DNA from: Candidatus Cryptobacteroides faecipullorum
GTDB lineage: Bacteria; Bacteroidota; Bacteroidia; Bacteroidales; UBA932
DNA: 64,000 nucleotides
Direction of reading: 5' to 3'
Assembly: GCA_017694885.1 (NCBI GenBank)
Contig: JADIMH010000032.1
Span: forward strand, 1-64,000
In this document: in pieces, positions 25,322 to 34,688 of the stretch
How positions within the stretch are numbered: position 1 is the stretch's first letter
Layout: every line of letters begins with the position of its first letter
Made by a program: the position numbers and the translations under genes
The notes under the pieces: model-generated
What the model was told of the DNA's origin: nothing
The model's input: the letters and a program-made list of their open reading frames with translations, nothing else
Database searches by the model: none

Positions 25322-25401
25322 AAAGTGGCCCGGAAGCAAGGTCGGTCCGGATACGTTCCGGAAGATTCGGAATCCTTGCTTTTGAGTCACTTCTTTTTTG
25401 T
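25322..25401 (+). terminator. Branched hairpin and T-run after rpoD
   Basis: AAAGTG (25322-25327) can pair with CACTT (25388-25392), AGCAAGG (25335-25341) with CCTTGCT (25374-25380), and inside them TCCGGA pairs with a second TCCGGA. The stem is followed by TTCTTTTTTGTTTTT. It probably ends the htrA-rpoD transcript 28 nt before the argS ATG, though it may also be part of an argS leader. Confidence 0.6.
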
Positions 25402-25428
25402 TTTTATGAGTAGTATCACCAAGAACGT

Positions 25429-27234
25429 ATGAATGAAATGAACATAAATCCCGAAAAGTTTATTGCCGAAAAGTCGGCTGAAGCCGTAAAGTCACTCTAT
25501 GGCGCAGAGATGGACCAGAGCGTATTCCAGGTGCAGGTAACCAGAAAAGAATTCGAAGGGGATTATACCCTGGTCGTTTTCCCTCTTCTTAAAGTGTCGA
25601 AGTCCAATCCTGAAGCGACCGGAAATGCCATAGGGGAGTATCTGAAAGGACATTTCTCCGAAATCGCTTCCTATAATGTCGTAAAAGGCTTTCTCAACAT
25701 ATCGTTCTCTACATTATATTGGAATGAACTTTTCGAGGGCATAGCCTCCGCGGAGGATTTCGGCCAGCTTGCCCCTACTGGCAGGACAGTAATGGTCGAG
25801 TTCTCATCTCCGAACACCAACAAGCCTCTGCATTTGGGCCACATAAGGAACAACCTTTTAGGCTGGTCGGTATCCAGGCTCTTAGAGGCTAACGGCCATA
25901 AGGTACTTAAGGTCAATCTGGTGAATGACAGAGGAATTCACATCTGCAAGTCCATGCTCGCATGGCTCAAGACAGGCAACGGTGAGACTCCGGAGTCTTC
26001 CGGAAAGAAAGGAGACCATCTGGTCGGTGACTATTATGTGGCATTCAACAACATATACAAGGAAGAGGTCGACAGGCTTGTTGCCGGCGGAATGCCGAAG
26101 GAAGAGGCAGAGAAGGAGGCTCCTTCACTGAAAGAAGCCCAGGACATGCTCCGCAAGTGGGAACACGGGGACGTGGAGACAGTGGAACTGTGGAAGAAAA
26201 TGAACGGATGGGTATATGCCGGATTCGACAAGACTTACAGGGATCTCGGGATTTCTTTCGACAGGACATACTATGAATCCCAGACCTATCTGTTCGGCAA
26301 GGCTCTTGTCATGAAAGGTCTCGATATGGGAATTTTTGAAAAGGAGGCGGACGGTTCCGTATGGTGCGATCTTACCGCCGACGGTCTTGACAGAAAGCTT
26401 CTGCTCCGTGGAGACGGAACTTCCGTTTACATGACCCAGGATCTCGGGACTGCCGAACAGAGGTTTTCCGAATACAATCTCGACGAACACGTCTATGTCG
26501 TCGGGAATGAGCAGAACTATCATTTCCAGGTATTGAAACTGATACTCAAGAAGCTGGGCTTTGCGTGGGCGGACAATATCTACCATCTTTCATACGGTAT
26601 GGTGGAGCTTCCTGAAGGCAAGATGAAATCCCGTGAAGGGACTGTGGTGGACGCGGATGACCTTATAGAAAAAATGTATGCCACGGCCAAAGAGACTTCT
26701 CTGGAGCTGGGCAAGCTCAGCGATATGGACCACGAGGAGCAGGAGAGGCTTTTCCATATGATAGGTCTCGGAGCATTGAAGTATTTCATCATTAAAGTGG
26801 ACCCGAAAAAGACAATGCTTTTCGATCCCAAGGAATCCATAGACTTCAACGGCAATACCGGACCTTTCATCCAGTATACGCATGCAAGGATAAAGTCCAT
26901 CCTGAGGAAAGCCGCTTCTACAGGCATTTCATACGGAATTTCCGACGTTGCGGAAGATACTCCTCTCTCTGCAAAGGAAATCAGGATAATAAAGTTGCTG
27001 GACCAGTTCCCCGGAAAGATCGCCGAAGCAGGAGCGGCATATTCACCGGCCATAATCGCCAATTATTCATACGATCTGGCAAAGGAGTTCAACCAGTATT
27101 ACCATGATACTCCGATTCTGAAAGAGGAAGACGGAAAGCTGTTGAGGTATCGTCTGATGCTGATAGACAAAGTAGCCCGGGTACTTGTCAAGGCCATGTC
27201 CGTTCTCGGTATCGAGCTGCCTGAAAGAATGTGA
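25429..27234 (+). CDS. argS: Arginyl-tRNA synthetase
   Basis: A 601-residue class I synthetase that charges tRNA-Arg. The N-terminal Add1 domain is followed by the HIGH-type signature SSPNTNKPLHLGHIRNN (HLGH, about residue 135) and the KMSKS-equivalent GKMKSREGTVV (about residue 400). The anticodon-binding DALR domain occupies the last 120 residues, ending ELPERM. A second in-frame ATG lies at 25438. It stands alone between the rpoD hairpin and a small acidic-protein gene. Confidence 0.96.
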   Translation: MNEMNINPEKFIAEKSAEAVKSLYGAEMDQSVFQVQVTRKEFEGDYTLVVFPLLKVSKSNPEATGNAIGEYLKGHFSEIASYNVVKGFLNISFSTLYWNELFEGIASAEDFGQLAPTGRTVMVEFSSPNTNKPLHLGHIRNNLLGWSVSRLLEANGHKVLKVNLVNDRGIHICKSMLAWLKTGNGETPESSGKKGDHLVGDYYVAFNNIYKEEVDRLVAGGMPKEEAEKEAPSLKEAQDMLRKWEHGDVETVELWKKMNGWVYAGFDKTYRDLGISFDRTYYESQTYLFGKALVMKGLDMGIFEKEADGSVWCDLTADGLDRKLLLRGDGTSVYMTQDLGTAEQRFSEYNLDEHVYVVGNEQNYHFQVLKLILKKLGFAWADNIYHLSYGMVELPEGKMKSREGTVVDADDLIEKMYATAKETSLELGKLSDMDHEEQERLFHMIGLGALKYFIIKVDPKKTMLFDPKESIDFNGNTGPFIQYTHARIKSILRKAASTGISYGISDVAEDTPLSAKEIRIIKLLDQFPGKIAEAGAAYSPAIIANYSYDLAKEFNQYYHDTPILKEEDGKLLRYRLMLIDKVARVLVKAMSVLGIELPERM

Positions 27235-27340
27235 TGTATTTTTTTTTGAAAAAAACATACTGGATTCAGAAAAATGTTCTATACTTGCACCCGAAATTTT
27301 TAAGATCAGTTTTCAGGTACATAGAAAGAAGATAAAGAAC

Positions 27341-27706
27341 ATGGATAACAAGTCAACAAATCAGAAGAAAAGGGCTGTCGTCAGCTTTGAGAACATGTCG
27401 GAAGAGCTGGCTGCTGCATTTGCCGAGAAATATCCTAAAGGATTCAGTGATTATTTTCCTGATCTGCAAAAGTACGACAAGCCTGACGGGACAAGTTTCT
27501 ATGCAGTTACACTGGAGATTCCCGATGCTGTCTATCTTGTGAAGATCAAAGTCAAGACTGATGATGCAGATGATATAGAGAGGTGGCTTGACGGAGACGA
27601 CGATGATGAGGACGGAGCAGGAGAGAGCGGAGACGGAGAGGATCTTCCGGATGACAATATCGCCCAGTATGCGACTGGGGACGATGATTCCTCTGATTCG
27701 GAATAA
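27341..27706 (+). CDS. Small conserved acidic protein of unknown function
   Basis: A 121-residue cytoplasmic protein. The first 80 residues are ordered-looking (VVSFENMSEELAAAFAEKYP, SFYAVTLEIPDAVYLVKIKVKT) and the last 40 are an extremely Asp/Glu/Gly/Ser-rich tail. Proteins with this two-part plan are widespread in Bacteroidales and have no established function. The ATG at 27341 follows a near-consensus -7 element (TATACTTG at 27280-27287, one mismatch); a longer frame from 27185 overlaps argS and is not used. A clear hairpin terminator follows. Confidence 0.75.
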   Translation: MDNKSTNQKKRAVVSFENMSEELAAAFAEKYPKGFSDYFPDLQKYDKPDGTSFYAVTLEIPDAVYLVKIKVKTDDADDIERWLDGDDDDEDGAGESGDGEDLPDDNIAQYATGDDDSSDSE

Positions 27707-27731
27707 TCCTGGATTCGATAGTAAGAAGACA

Positions 27732-27757
27732 AGGGCTGGCAGCGTGCCGGCCCTTTA
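27732..27757 (+). terminator. Terminator of the small acidic-protein gene
   Basis: AGGGC-T-GGCA / TGCC-G-GCCCT (27732-27741 with 27745-27754) with a GCG loop, followed by TTATTAT. It lies 25 bp after the stop codon. Confidence 0.8.
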
Positions 27758-27847
27758 TTATGTCCTGAACATTAAAAAAAAAAGAAAAATATCTTAAAGA
27801 AAAAGAAAATCAGGAAATCTGCCGCTCCATAGGATTCCCGGCCGGAA

Positions 27848-27855
27848 TATATTTG
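27848..27855 (+). promoter_or_regulatory. -7 element for the propeller lipoprotein
   Basis: TATATTTG, exact consensus. The expected start near 27862 leaves only 12-15 nt before ATG 27874/27877 and excludes the upstream TTG at 27853 as a start. Confidence 0.65.
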
Positions 27856-27876
27856 TGCCGGAAAATCTTATGCATG

Positions 27877-29703
27877 ATGCGAAACAGCAATTCAATCAAA
27901 TCGGTTCTCGGGTGCTGCTCTGTATTGGCAGTACTCGCCATACAGGGATGTACGGAGAAAAACGGCATATTCGGCCATAACCCTGAAGCGCATACTTCGG
28001 AAGCATACGTGAATTTCAGGATAGAACCTGAAAACGGCATAGACAATGTAAATGTCTATGCCTACAGGGAGGGGAAGCTTGTAGGAACGGTGTATTCCGT
28101 GAACCGGAGGAAGGTCGGAATGTATCTCAGTCCTGGAAAGGAATATGATTTTTATGTACTTGCAAATTCCGGCATGGTAGATCCGCCCGAAGACCGGGAC
28201 AGTGTGCAGTCCCTTGTCTGTAAGATCGGGAGCATGGATGCCCTGGCCGGGAACAGTTTGCCGATGTCTTCGCACGTAAAGGCAGAAATCGGCAGCGGAC
28301 GACATTATGACGTTCATGTCTGTCTTTCAGGGATTGTCTCTGAAGTCGGTGTGGCTATAGACACATCCGGGACAGACGGTTTTGTGGTCCGTTCTGTACG
28401 TCTGGTCAATGCGGCGGCCGATTACAGACCTTTCTCTTGCGGTTGTCCTGCCGCTTCTTTCTTCAAGGAAGGGTATTCTGCTTCAGATAAGGAGATTGCG
28501 GATATCAACATGGGCAGGACTGTGTACGTGCGGTTGCTTGAGAATTGTCAGGGAGAACTTTTCCCGTCAAACGATGATTCCAGAAACAAGACTCCGGCGA
28601 ATCTACCGGAAGATCTTGCGTCCAAGTGTTCATATATGGAAATTACAGCATCCAGGCATACCGCTGGAGGTGGCGAGGCCGAAGCCGTCTATCGTTTCTG
28701 CCTTGGGCAGGATGCAGTCTCGGACTGCAATCTGAACCGGAATACCCTTACGAAAGTGACACTGGCCGTCACAGGAGACGGTCCGGACGATTACGGGTGG
28801 ATAGTAGGGGACAGGGAAATTCAGGAACCTGAAATCCGTCTGTTTGCTGCAGGAGCCGGCGGAACCGTAATCTATACGGACCGTAAAGGTGAAACGGCAC
28901 GTATGAAATTCGGAACGGGAATTTGGCGCGATGTCATTCATGCCGGGAACCGTTATGTCATGGTCGGCAGCAACGGTTGGCTTACCTGCTCGGAAAACGG
29001 AGAAGACTGGATTGTCGCGGCGGAGTATCAGGTTGATTGGCAGGCTGTTACATATGGAAACGGTAAATTTGTGGCAGTAGGTTATCACGAGTATCCTGTC
29101 GCGGAAGGTCCTTATCCTGAAAGACTTGCAGGATATGTCGCGGTATCGGATGATGGAAGGGAATGGTCGGTTACGGAGATTTCTGATTTCTGTCTGCTCG
29201 ATGCGGACTATGGAAACGGATGCTTCGTCATTGCCGGATATTGCCGGACATTCGGCGGCACCGTATCATCCGGAAGATTTCTTTGTTCGCCGGACGGGCG
29301 TGAATGGTCGGAAATAAAGGTCAGATCGAGGTATTATCCGTGCGTATTATATGGAAATGACATTTTTATAGCTCTGGATGCAGGCATGTGTATCCGGTCG
29401 GAGGACGGCAGTTTCTGGTCTTCCTCTGAGTTTGCCGGTACGATAGATATGGATGCAATGGCTTATGGTGCAGGTACATATGTCGCAGCCGGACGCTTCG
29501 GGACGATCGTCTGTTCATTTGATGCCTCTATCTGGACAGAGGCGGAAGTCCCTCCTGGCCGTCTGACAGGGGTGTTCTACAGCAAAGGGTATTTTATTGT
29601 CACTTCAGCTTCCGGATCCGTCATGATTTCTCATGACGGGAAAGAATGGAGGCAGACGGATACAGGCTGCTCTTGCGCTCTGTACTGTGCATGTATCCTG
29701 TAA
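27877..29703 (+). CDS. Surface lipoprotein with C-terminal six-repeat, propeller-like domain
   Basis: A 608-residue lipoprotein: signal and lipobox VLAVLAIQGC, so it is anchored at Cys25 or thereabouts. The N-terminal half (to about residue 310) resembles Bacteroidales fimbrillin/DUF4906-type lipoproteins (TLTKVTLAVTGDG at its end). The C-terminal half is six repeats of about 45 residues with the pattern YGxGxFVAVG ... S-DG-xW; examples are NGEDW, DGREWSV, DGREWSE, DGSFW, DASIW and DGKEW. This suggests a six-bladed beta-propeller of the kind found in sialidase/BNR-like proteins, but the Asp-box itself is not clean. Function unknown; no partner genes adjacent. Confidence 0.6.
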   Translation: MRNSNSIKSVLGCCSVLAVLAIQGCTEKNGIFGHNPEAHTSEAYVNFRIEPENGIDNVNVYAYREGKLVGTVYSVNRRKVGMYLSPGKEYDFYVLANSGMVDPPEDRDSVQSLVCKIGSMDALAGNSLPMSSHVKAEIGSGRHYDVHVCLSGIVSEVGVAIDTSGTDGFVVRSVRLVNAAADYRPFSCGCPAASFFKEGYSASDKEIADINMGRTVYVRLLENCQGELFPSNDDSRNKTPANLPEDLASKCSYMEITASRHTAGGGEAEAVYRFCLGQDAVSDCNLNRNTLTKVTLAVTGDGPDDYGWIVGDREIQEPEIRLFAAGAGGTVIYTDRKGETARMKFGTGIWRDVIHAGNRYVMVGSNGWLTCSENGEDWIVAAEYQVDWQAVTYGNGKFVAVGYHEYPVAEGPYPERLAGYVAVSDDGREWSVTEISDFCLLDADYGNGCFVIAGYCRTFGGTVSSGRFLCSPDGREWSEIKVRSRYYPCVLYGNDIFIALDAGMCIRSEDGSFWSSSEFAGTIDMDAMAYGAGTYVAAGRFGTIVCSFDASIWTEAEVPPGRLTGVFYSKGYFIVTSASGSVMISHDGKEWRQTDTGCSCALYCACIL

Positions 29704-29709
29704 TCATGA

Positions 29710-31062
29710 CTACAGTTCAGGAACAGCCTTTTCCATACGTATGCCCCTCGAACCTTTAATCAGGACGGTGTGGCCTGAAAGTCTGTTCTTTTTCAGATAG
29801 GCTGCGAGAAGATCCGAACTGTTGAAATGCCTGCACCGCTCCGGATCTCCGCACCGTGACAAAGCGGCGCCGAATTCTCTGCCTACGAAGAATGCTTCTT
29901 TAATATGCATTCCGCAGACTGTCCTGACGACTTTGTCATGTTCTGCCGCCGAGTCCGGGCCGAGCTCCAGCATGTCACCGAGCATGACAGCCTTGTTTTC
30001 CGCAGGGGTTACTTCAAGGTTCGACAGGGCTGCTTCCATACTTACCGGGTTGGCATTGTATGCGTCTATTATGAGCGTGTTGCGTTCAGTTTTCATCAGC
30101 TGTGACCTGTTGTTGGATGGCATATAGCAGCTGACGGCATCGACGGCGTCTTCGACCGGCACTCCGAAATATCTTCCGACTGCGAGAGCGGCCATGACAT
30201 TGGCGGCATTGTAATTACCTACCAGATGTGTTTCCAGAGTGCATGACCGTGAACAGGATACGGGAATATCCATTTTAAGGAAAGGCGTATCCGGTGACGG
30301 GGGAAGAAGTTTCACTCCATCGTAAGCGACGCCATACGGTATGATCTTTTCAATATTCCGTTCTGATGCCATTTCCTGCAGGTATGGCAGGTCTTCGTTC
30401 AGGAAGATGCTTCCGCCGGTTTCATGTATGTAGTCATACAGTTCTCCCTTGGTCTTTCTTACGCCATCATAGCTGCCGAATCCGAGCAGATGCCCTTTCC
30501 CGACATTGGTTATCAGGCCGTAGTCCGGCATAGATACTGAGACGAGACTCTTTATGTCGCCAGGATGGCTTGCTCCCATTTCTATTACGGCTATCTGTGT
30601 GGCCCGAGTGATTTGCAGCAGAGACAAGGGAACACCGATTTCATTGTTGAGGTTACCTTGCGTAGCGGTGACATTGAATTTTTTTTCGAGTACGGCCTTT
30701 ATAAGCTCTTTTGTCGTAGTTTTTCCGTTGGTTCCTGTAAGGCCTATGACTGTCAGCCTTTTGCCTCCTGGAGCCATTGAATTCCTGTGTATGCGCGCCA
30801 GGTTTTTCAGCGCCGTCAATGTATTTTCAACCGGAATGATTCTGGAGTCTTCCGACGCCAGTGCGGAAGTTTCGGAATCAGATGAAACTATAGCGTATGC
30901 GGCACCGGCTTCCAGAGCTTTCATTGCATACTCGTTTCCATCGAAATTTTCACCCTTAAGGGCGAAGAACATTTCTCCGGGCCTGATGGTTCTGGTGTCT
31001 GTGTTGGCTCCTTCGCTATGCAGGAACAGTTCATACAGGTGTTTTATATCATTGTTCATCAT
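29710..31062 (-). CDS. murF: UDP-N-acetylmuramoyl-tripeptide-D-alanyl-D-alanine ligase
   Basis: A 450-residue Mur ligase that adds the D-Ala-D-Ala dipeptide in peptidoglycan precursor synthesis. Landmarks are IRPGEMFFALKGENFDGN (UDP-substrate domain), the ATP P-loop GLTGTNGKTTTKE, NLNNEIGVPLSLL, EMGASHPGDI, NYNAANVMAALAV and DAYNANPVSM. The frame is open 30 codons further upstream, into dut, but MMNNDIKHLY at 31062 is the family-like start and leaves 7 nt after the dut stop. Cytoplasmic; co-transcribed with dut. Confidence 0.94.
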   Translation of the reverse strand: MMNNDIKHLYELFLHSEGANTDTRTIRPGEMFFALKGENFDGNEYAMKALEAGAAYAIVSSDSETSALASEDSRIIPVENTLTALKNLARIHRNSMAPGGKRLTVIGLTGTNGKTTTKELIKAVLEKKFNVTATQGNLNNEIGVPLSLLQITRATQIAVIEMGASHPGDIKSLVSVSMPDYGLITNVGKGHLLGFGSYDGVRKTKGELYDYIHETGGSIFLNEDLPYLQEMASERNIEKIIPYGVAYDGVKLLPPSPDTPFLKMDIPVSCSRSCTLETHLVGNYNAANVMAALAVGRYFGVPVEDAVDAVSCYMPSNNRSQLMKTERNTLIIDAYNANPVSMEAALSNLEVTPAENKAVMLGDMLELGPDSAAEHDKVVRTVCGMHIKEAFFVGREFGAALSRCGDPERCRHFNSSDLLAAYLKKNRLSGHTVLIKGSRGIRMEKAVPEL

Positions 31063-31069
31063 ATGTATA

Positions 31070-31501
31070 TCATCTTCCCGTACTTCCGAATCCGCCTTCC
31101 CCTCTGTCTGTCGCATCGAGGGCCCCGACTTCTTCCCATTCCGCTTTTTCATGTCTGGCTATCACCATCTGGGCTATCCTTTCGCCCGGATTTATGACGA
31201 AAGCCTCATCGGAAATGTTTACCAGAATAACCTTGATTTCTCCGCGATAGTCGGCGTCTATTGTACCGGGAGAGTTAAGTACCGTCACTCCGTGTTTAGC
31301 CGCAAGTCCGCTTCTCGGTCTGACCTGTGCTTCGTAGCCTTCAGGCAAAGCCATGTAGAGACCTGTCGGAACCAATGTCCGCTGTAACGGAGCCAGCGTT
31401 ACCGGTTCCTGTATGTCGGCTTTCAGATCCATTCCTGCAGACAGTTCGGTCGCATATGCAGGGGCCGGGAAAGCTGATTTGTTTACAATCTTGACTTTCA
31501 T
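31070..31501 (-). CDS. dut: Deoxyuridine triphosphatase (dUTPase)
   Basis: A 143-residue trimeric dUTPase hydrolysing dUTP to dUMP. All five motifs are present: [42 protein letters not shown] and the C-terminal arm [10 protein letters not shown]. The ATG at 31501 (MKVKIVNKS) is the standard start; an upstream ATG at 31561 would begin before the likely transcription start. First gene of the dut-murF pair. Confidence 0.95.
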   Translation of the reverse strand: MKVKIVNKSAFPAPAYATELSAGMDLKADIQEPVTLAPLQRTLVPTGLYMALPEGYEAQVRPRSGLAAKHGVTVLNSPGTIDADYRGEIKVILVNISDEAFVINPGERIAQMVIARHEKAEWEEVGALDATDRGEGGFGSTGR

Positions 31502-31558
31502 TATAAAAAGGATTCGGTTAATAATTACGGACAGCCTGTACCGTATCGTAAAAGCGAA

Positions 31559-31566
31559 CAAAAGTA
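31559..31566 (-). promoter_or_regulatory. -7 element for dut-murF
   Basis: TACTTTTG on the minus strand, exact TAnnTTTG match, 57 nt before the dut ATG at 31501. Confidence 0.55.
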
Positions 31567-31577
31567 GTTATAAAATA

Positions 31578-31607
31578 TTGCAATTTAAAATAAAATTCCT
31601 ACCTTTG
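31578..31607 (+). promoter_or_regulatory. tRNA-Ala promoter (-33 TTG / -7)
   Basis: TTG at 31578-31580, a 19-nt spacer, TACCTTTG at 31600-31607. Full consensus, the same -7 octamer as the SRP RNA promoter, 38 nt before the tRNA. Confidence 0.8.
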
Positions 31608-31645
31608 CCGTCACTTTCACATTCAAAAGAAAGCAAAGTTTGAAC

Positions 31646-31719
31646 GGGGGTATAGCTCAGTTGGCTAGAGCATCTGCTTTGCAAGCAGAGGGTCGTCGGT
31701 TCGACTCCGACTATCTCCA
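31646..31719 (+). tRNA. tRNA-Ala (anticodon TGC)
   Basis: A 74-nt cloverleaf: acceptor GGGGGTA / TATCTCC with two G-U pairs, anticodon stem TCTGC-GCAGA around TTTGCAA (anticodon TGC), T-arm GTCGG-TTCGACT-CCGAC, discriminator A. CCA not encoded. It stands alone and not within an rRNA operon. Confidence 0.95.
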
Positions 31720-31727
31720 CACAAGAT

Positions 31728-31766
31728 AAAAGTGCTCTGCAGTTGTCTGCAAAGCACTTTTCTGTT
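31728..31766. terminator. Bidirectional terminator between tRNA-Ala and the PAP2 gene
   Basis: AAAAGTGCT-c-TGCAG, loop TTGT, CTGCA-a-AGCACTTTT (31728-31761), with T-rich sequence on the plus-strand side (TTTTCTGTTTT) and a run of A on the other. It can serve both the tRNA and the convergent hpt-adk-obg-PAP2 group. Confidence 0.85.
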
Positions 31767-32366
31767 TTATCGGGTATTTCGGGATATATAACTGATCGCA
31801 AGTCTTGCAAGCCATGCGGTGAACAGTCCGAAAACCACACCGACAGCCGCCCCTGCAAGGATGTCACCCAGATAATGCTTTCCGACGAATACCCTGCTGA
31901 TGCTTACCATAAGTGCCCAGAAAAAAATCCATGCGGCGTATCCGCGATATTTAAGACGTCTGTCATGCCGGAACCCGATAAGAGTAGTGACTGCGAAGCC
32001 GAATGCATTTGCGGCATGGGCGGAAAAGAATCCGAACTGTCCTCCTCCGCCTTCCAGTACCCGTAACCCTCCGTCCAGCATTATGTCATCCCGGCATGGC
32101 CGCAGCCTCGCAACGCTGTCTTTTATCACGTTGCTGAACTGGTCGCACAGACCGAAAGCCAAGGCTGCCGATGCAATCACTATCAGAGCCTTTTTCCATC
32201 CCAGACGCCAGAATAGGAAGCATACGATGACGGCATACATGGGAATCCATATGCCTATATCTGAAAATAATGTCATTATATAGTCGGAAAACCCTGTATG
32301 CCAACTGTTCACAGAAAGAGTGACAGCCTGGTCTAACTGATGTATCTCCTGCCAGAAACTGCTCAT
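31767..32366 (-). CDS. PAP2-family membrane phosphatase
   Basis: A 199-residue integral-membrane phosphatase of the phosphatidate/undecaprenyl-pyrophosphate type with about five transmembrane segments. The three catalytic motifs are KDSVARLRP, FFSAHAANAFG (normally PSGH; here S-A-H) and SRVFVGKHYLGDI. Such enzymes recycle lipid carriers or dephosphorylate lipids at the periplasmic face; the substrate is not predictable. Its start overlaps the obg stop as TAATG, so translation is coupled. It ends at the bidirectional terminator. Confidence 0.88.
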   Translation of the reverse strand: MSSFWQEIHQLDQAVTLSVNSWHTGFSDYIMTLFSDIGIWIPMYAVIVCFLFWRLGWKKALIVIASAALAFGLCDQFSNVIKDSVARLRPCRDDIMLDGGLRVLEGGGGQFGFFSAHAANAFGFAVTTLIGFRHDRRLKYRGYAAWIFFWALMVSISRVFVGKHYLGDILAGAAVGVVFGLFTAWLARLAISYISRNTR

Positions 32367-33367
32367 TAGGACTGGTTTTCATTTAAGACGGACCACAGCA
32401 TATCTTTAAGTTGCAGGATACCTTCCCCGGTTATAGAGGAAATGAAAATGTGCGGTATTCCGTCAGGGAGTGTTACTTCTATTTCCGACTTCATTTTCTC
32501 ATCCAGCATGTCAGACTTGGTCACAGCCAGGACACGGCCTTTGACGAGAAGTTCGGGATTGTATTCCTTCAGCTCGTTAAGGAGGATTTCATAACCTTGT
32601 CTGATGTCATCGGCATCTGCGGGGACCATGAACAGCAGGATGGAATTCCTTTCTATATGACGCAGAAACCTCAGTCCGATGCCTTTCCCTTCGTGTGCGC
32701 CTTCTATTATCCCTGGAATGTCCGCCATAACGAAAGATTTGTCATCGCGGTAGCTTACTATTCCCAGATTAGGCTCCAGCGTAGTGAAGGCATAGTCGGC
32801 GATTTTAGGCCTGGCAGCGGTTATTGTAGCCAGAAGAGTCGATTTCCCCGCGTTCGGAAAGCCGACGAGCCCGACATCGGCGAGGATTTTCAATTCCAGG
32901 ATGAACCATCCTTCCCGGCCGGGTTCGCCCGGCTGGGCGTAACGCGGCGTCTGGTTGGTGGCAGACTTGAAGTTATTGTTGCCCAGGCCTCCGCGCCCTC
33001 CCCGCACAAGTATCCTTTCTTCTCCTGGTTCCACCAGTTCGAACAGTGTTTCTCCGGTTTCCGCATCCTTTGCAACGGTACCGAGGGGCACATCCAGAAT
33101 GACATCCGCCCCGTTTTTGCCTTTGCATAACTGACCGCTGCCGGCGCCTCCGTGTTCGGCACGGATGTGTTTGCGGTATTTCAGGTGGATGAGTGTCCAG
33201 AACTGAGGATTGGCTCTCAGGATTACGTGGCCTCCGCGTCCTCCGTCTCCTCCGTCAGGCCCTCCTTTGGGAACGTATTTTTCTCTGCGGAGATGCATGG
33301 ATCCTGCGCCTCCGTTCCCGGAAGCGCAGAATATTTTCACATAGTCTATGAAATTGCTTTCAGCCAT
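32366..33367 (-). CDS. obgE: GTPase Obg/CgtA
   Basis: A 333-residue ribosome-associated GTPase acting in 50S maturation and stress control. The glycine-rich Obg fold ([29 protein letters not shown]) is at residues 18-46. The G domain follows, with G1 [12 protein letters not shown]3 [17 protein letters not shown]4 TKSD and G5 ISSITGEG. The optional C-terminal OCT domain is absent, as is usual here. In the operon hpt-adk-obg-PAP2; it overlaps the PAP2 start by one base. Confidence 0.95.
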   Translation of the reverse strand: MAESNFIDYVKIFCASGNGGAGSMHLRREKYVPKGGPDGGDGGRGGHVILRANPQFWTLIHLKYRKHIRAEHGGAGSGQLCKGKNGADVILDVPLGTVAKDAETGETLFELVEPGEERILVRGGRGGLGNNNFKSATNQTPRYAQPGEPGREGWFILELKILADVGLVGFPNAGKSTLLATITAARPKIADYAFTTLEPNLGIVSYRDDKSFVMADIPGIIEGAHEGKGIGLRFLRHIERNSILLFMVPADADDIRQGYEILLNELKEYNPELLVKGRVLAVTKSDMLDEKMKSEIEVTLPDGIPHIFISSITGEGILQLKDMLWSVLNENQS

Positions 33368-33388
33368 TCAAGGTTGCAAAGTTGAATT

Positions 33389-33961
33389 TTAGAATTTATC
33401 CATCAGATCGAAGATAGCCTGCCTTACCTGGTCGATAGTGCCGGTGCCGTCGATTTCACGGTATTTCCCCTGGTTCCTGTAGAATTCCACGAGCGGCTCT
33501 GTCTTTTCGTGGTATGTCCTGATCCTGTTGTTGATGGTTTCTTCCTTGGCATCGTCGGCGCGGCCTTCGATGGAAGCCCTGTGGCGTATCCTGTCCTTGA
33601 TCATTTCATCAGGAATCATGATGGATACTACGGAAGTAGCGGTTTCTCCGTTCTTTTCCAGAATCCTGTCAAGGGCTTCAGCCTGTGCGGTCGTGCGCGG
33701 GAAACCGTCCAGAAGGAATCCGTCTACGCCTTTTACGGTGTTGAATTCGGATTCTATCATGCCTTCTACCACTTCGTCTGGAACAAGAGCTCCTGCATCG
33801 ATGAGTGACTTGGCCTTGAGGCCGAGTTCGCTTTCCGCTGCGATTTCCTTACGAAGGAGTTCTCCGGTAGAGATATGATGAAGGTTGTATTTTTCTACCA
33901 TTGCCGCAGCCTGGGTGCCTTTCCCTGCACCTGGAGGCCCGAAAAGAATAAAATATTTCAT
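33389..33961 (-). CDS. adk: Adenylate kinase
   Basis: A 190-residue short-form adenylate kinase (2 ADP to ATP + AMP). P-loop GPPGAGKGTQ (residues 8-17), AMP site STGELLR and GFPRTTAQAEAL, and a compact lid (IRHRASIEGRADD) without a zinc ribbon. Sits 25 bp after hpt and 21 bp before obg. Confidence 0.95.
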   Translation of the reverse strand: MKYFILFGPPGAGKGTQAAAMVEKYNLHHISTGELLRKEIAAESELGLKAKSLIDAGALVPDEVVEGMIESEFNTVKGVDGFLLDGFPRTTAQAEALDRILEKNGETATSVVSIMIPDEMIKDRIRHRASIEGRADDAKEETINNRIRTYHEKTEPLVEFYRNQGKYREIDGTGTIDQVRQAIFDLMDKF

Positions 33962-33986
33962 TTAAAGCAAAATTTATAGATAAAAC

Positions 33987-34529
33987 TTATTCGTCCAGAA
34001 TATATATGTCTTTGAGGCTTCTTCCTATTTCATTGTAGTCCAGGCCGAAACCTACTATGAAGTCGTTGGGTATCTGCATTGCCACGTATTCGAGAGGAAT
34101 GTCTTTCGTATAGGAATCGGGCTTGAAAAGCAGGGTACATACCACGCTTTCCGCCGCACCGGCCTCTTTGAGTATCCGCTTCAGTTCCACTATCGTGTTT
34201 CCTGTATCGACGATGTCTTCGACTATTATGACCCTTCTGCCCCTGATGTCCGATGTAAGTCCCATTGCCTGCCGTACACGGCCTGAGGTGCTGGTCCCCT
34301 CGTATGAGGTCAGTTTGGTAGATACCAGTTCACAGTTGAACTCAAGACGCTGCATAAGTTCCGCTGTGAACATGATGGATCCGTTCAATACGCACAGAAG
34401 TACGGGAATGTCTTCGCATCCTTTGAAGTCTCCGTTGATTCTTTCGGCGACATCATCGATGGCTTTCATTATTTTTTCATAAGGTATGAAAGTCTTGAAT
34501 GTCTTGTCGAACAGTCTGATTTTTTCCAT
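33987..34529 (-). CDS. hpt: Hypoxanthine phosphoribosyltransferase
   Basis: A 180-residue type I phosphoribosyltransferase of purine salvage. The PRPP-binding motif is VIIVEDIVDTGNT; the flexible-loop region is STSGRVR and the purine-contact region is IPNDFIVGFGLDYNE. First gene of the hpt-adk-obg-PAP2 group. A -7 element lies 22 nt upstream. Confidence 0.94.
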   Translation of the reverse strand: MEKIRLFDKTFKTFIPYEKIMKAIDDVAERINGDFKGCEDIPVLLCVLNGSIMFTAELMQRLEFNCELVSTKLTSYEGTSTSGRVRQAMGLTSDIRGRRVIIVEDIVDTGNTIVELKRILKEAGAAESVVCTLLFKPDSYTKDIPLEYVAMQIPNDFIVGFGLDYNEIGRSLKDIYILDE

Positions 34530-34551
34530 CTGAAAGCAGTTTAACCGAGCG

Positions 34552-34559
34552 CAAAATTA
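34552..34559 (-). promoter_or_regulatory. -7 element for hpt operon
   Basis: TAATTTTG on the minus strand, exact TAnnTTTG match, 22 nt before the hpt start codon. Confidence 0.6.
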
Positions 34560-34688
34560 GTCAAAAAAGACTTAAAAATATAAAAATGGGAAAAAGATGT
34601 ATTAAAAAAGGGAAAAACCTTCCGGAATGTGTTTTATCTCCGGCGGAGTCAGGATAAATTGCACCGTTGAAATTTCTTGCAAAGAAAA

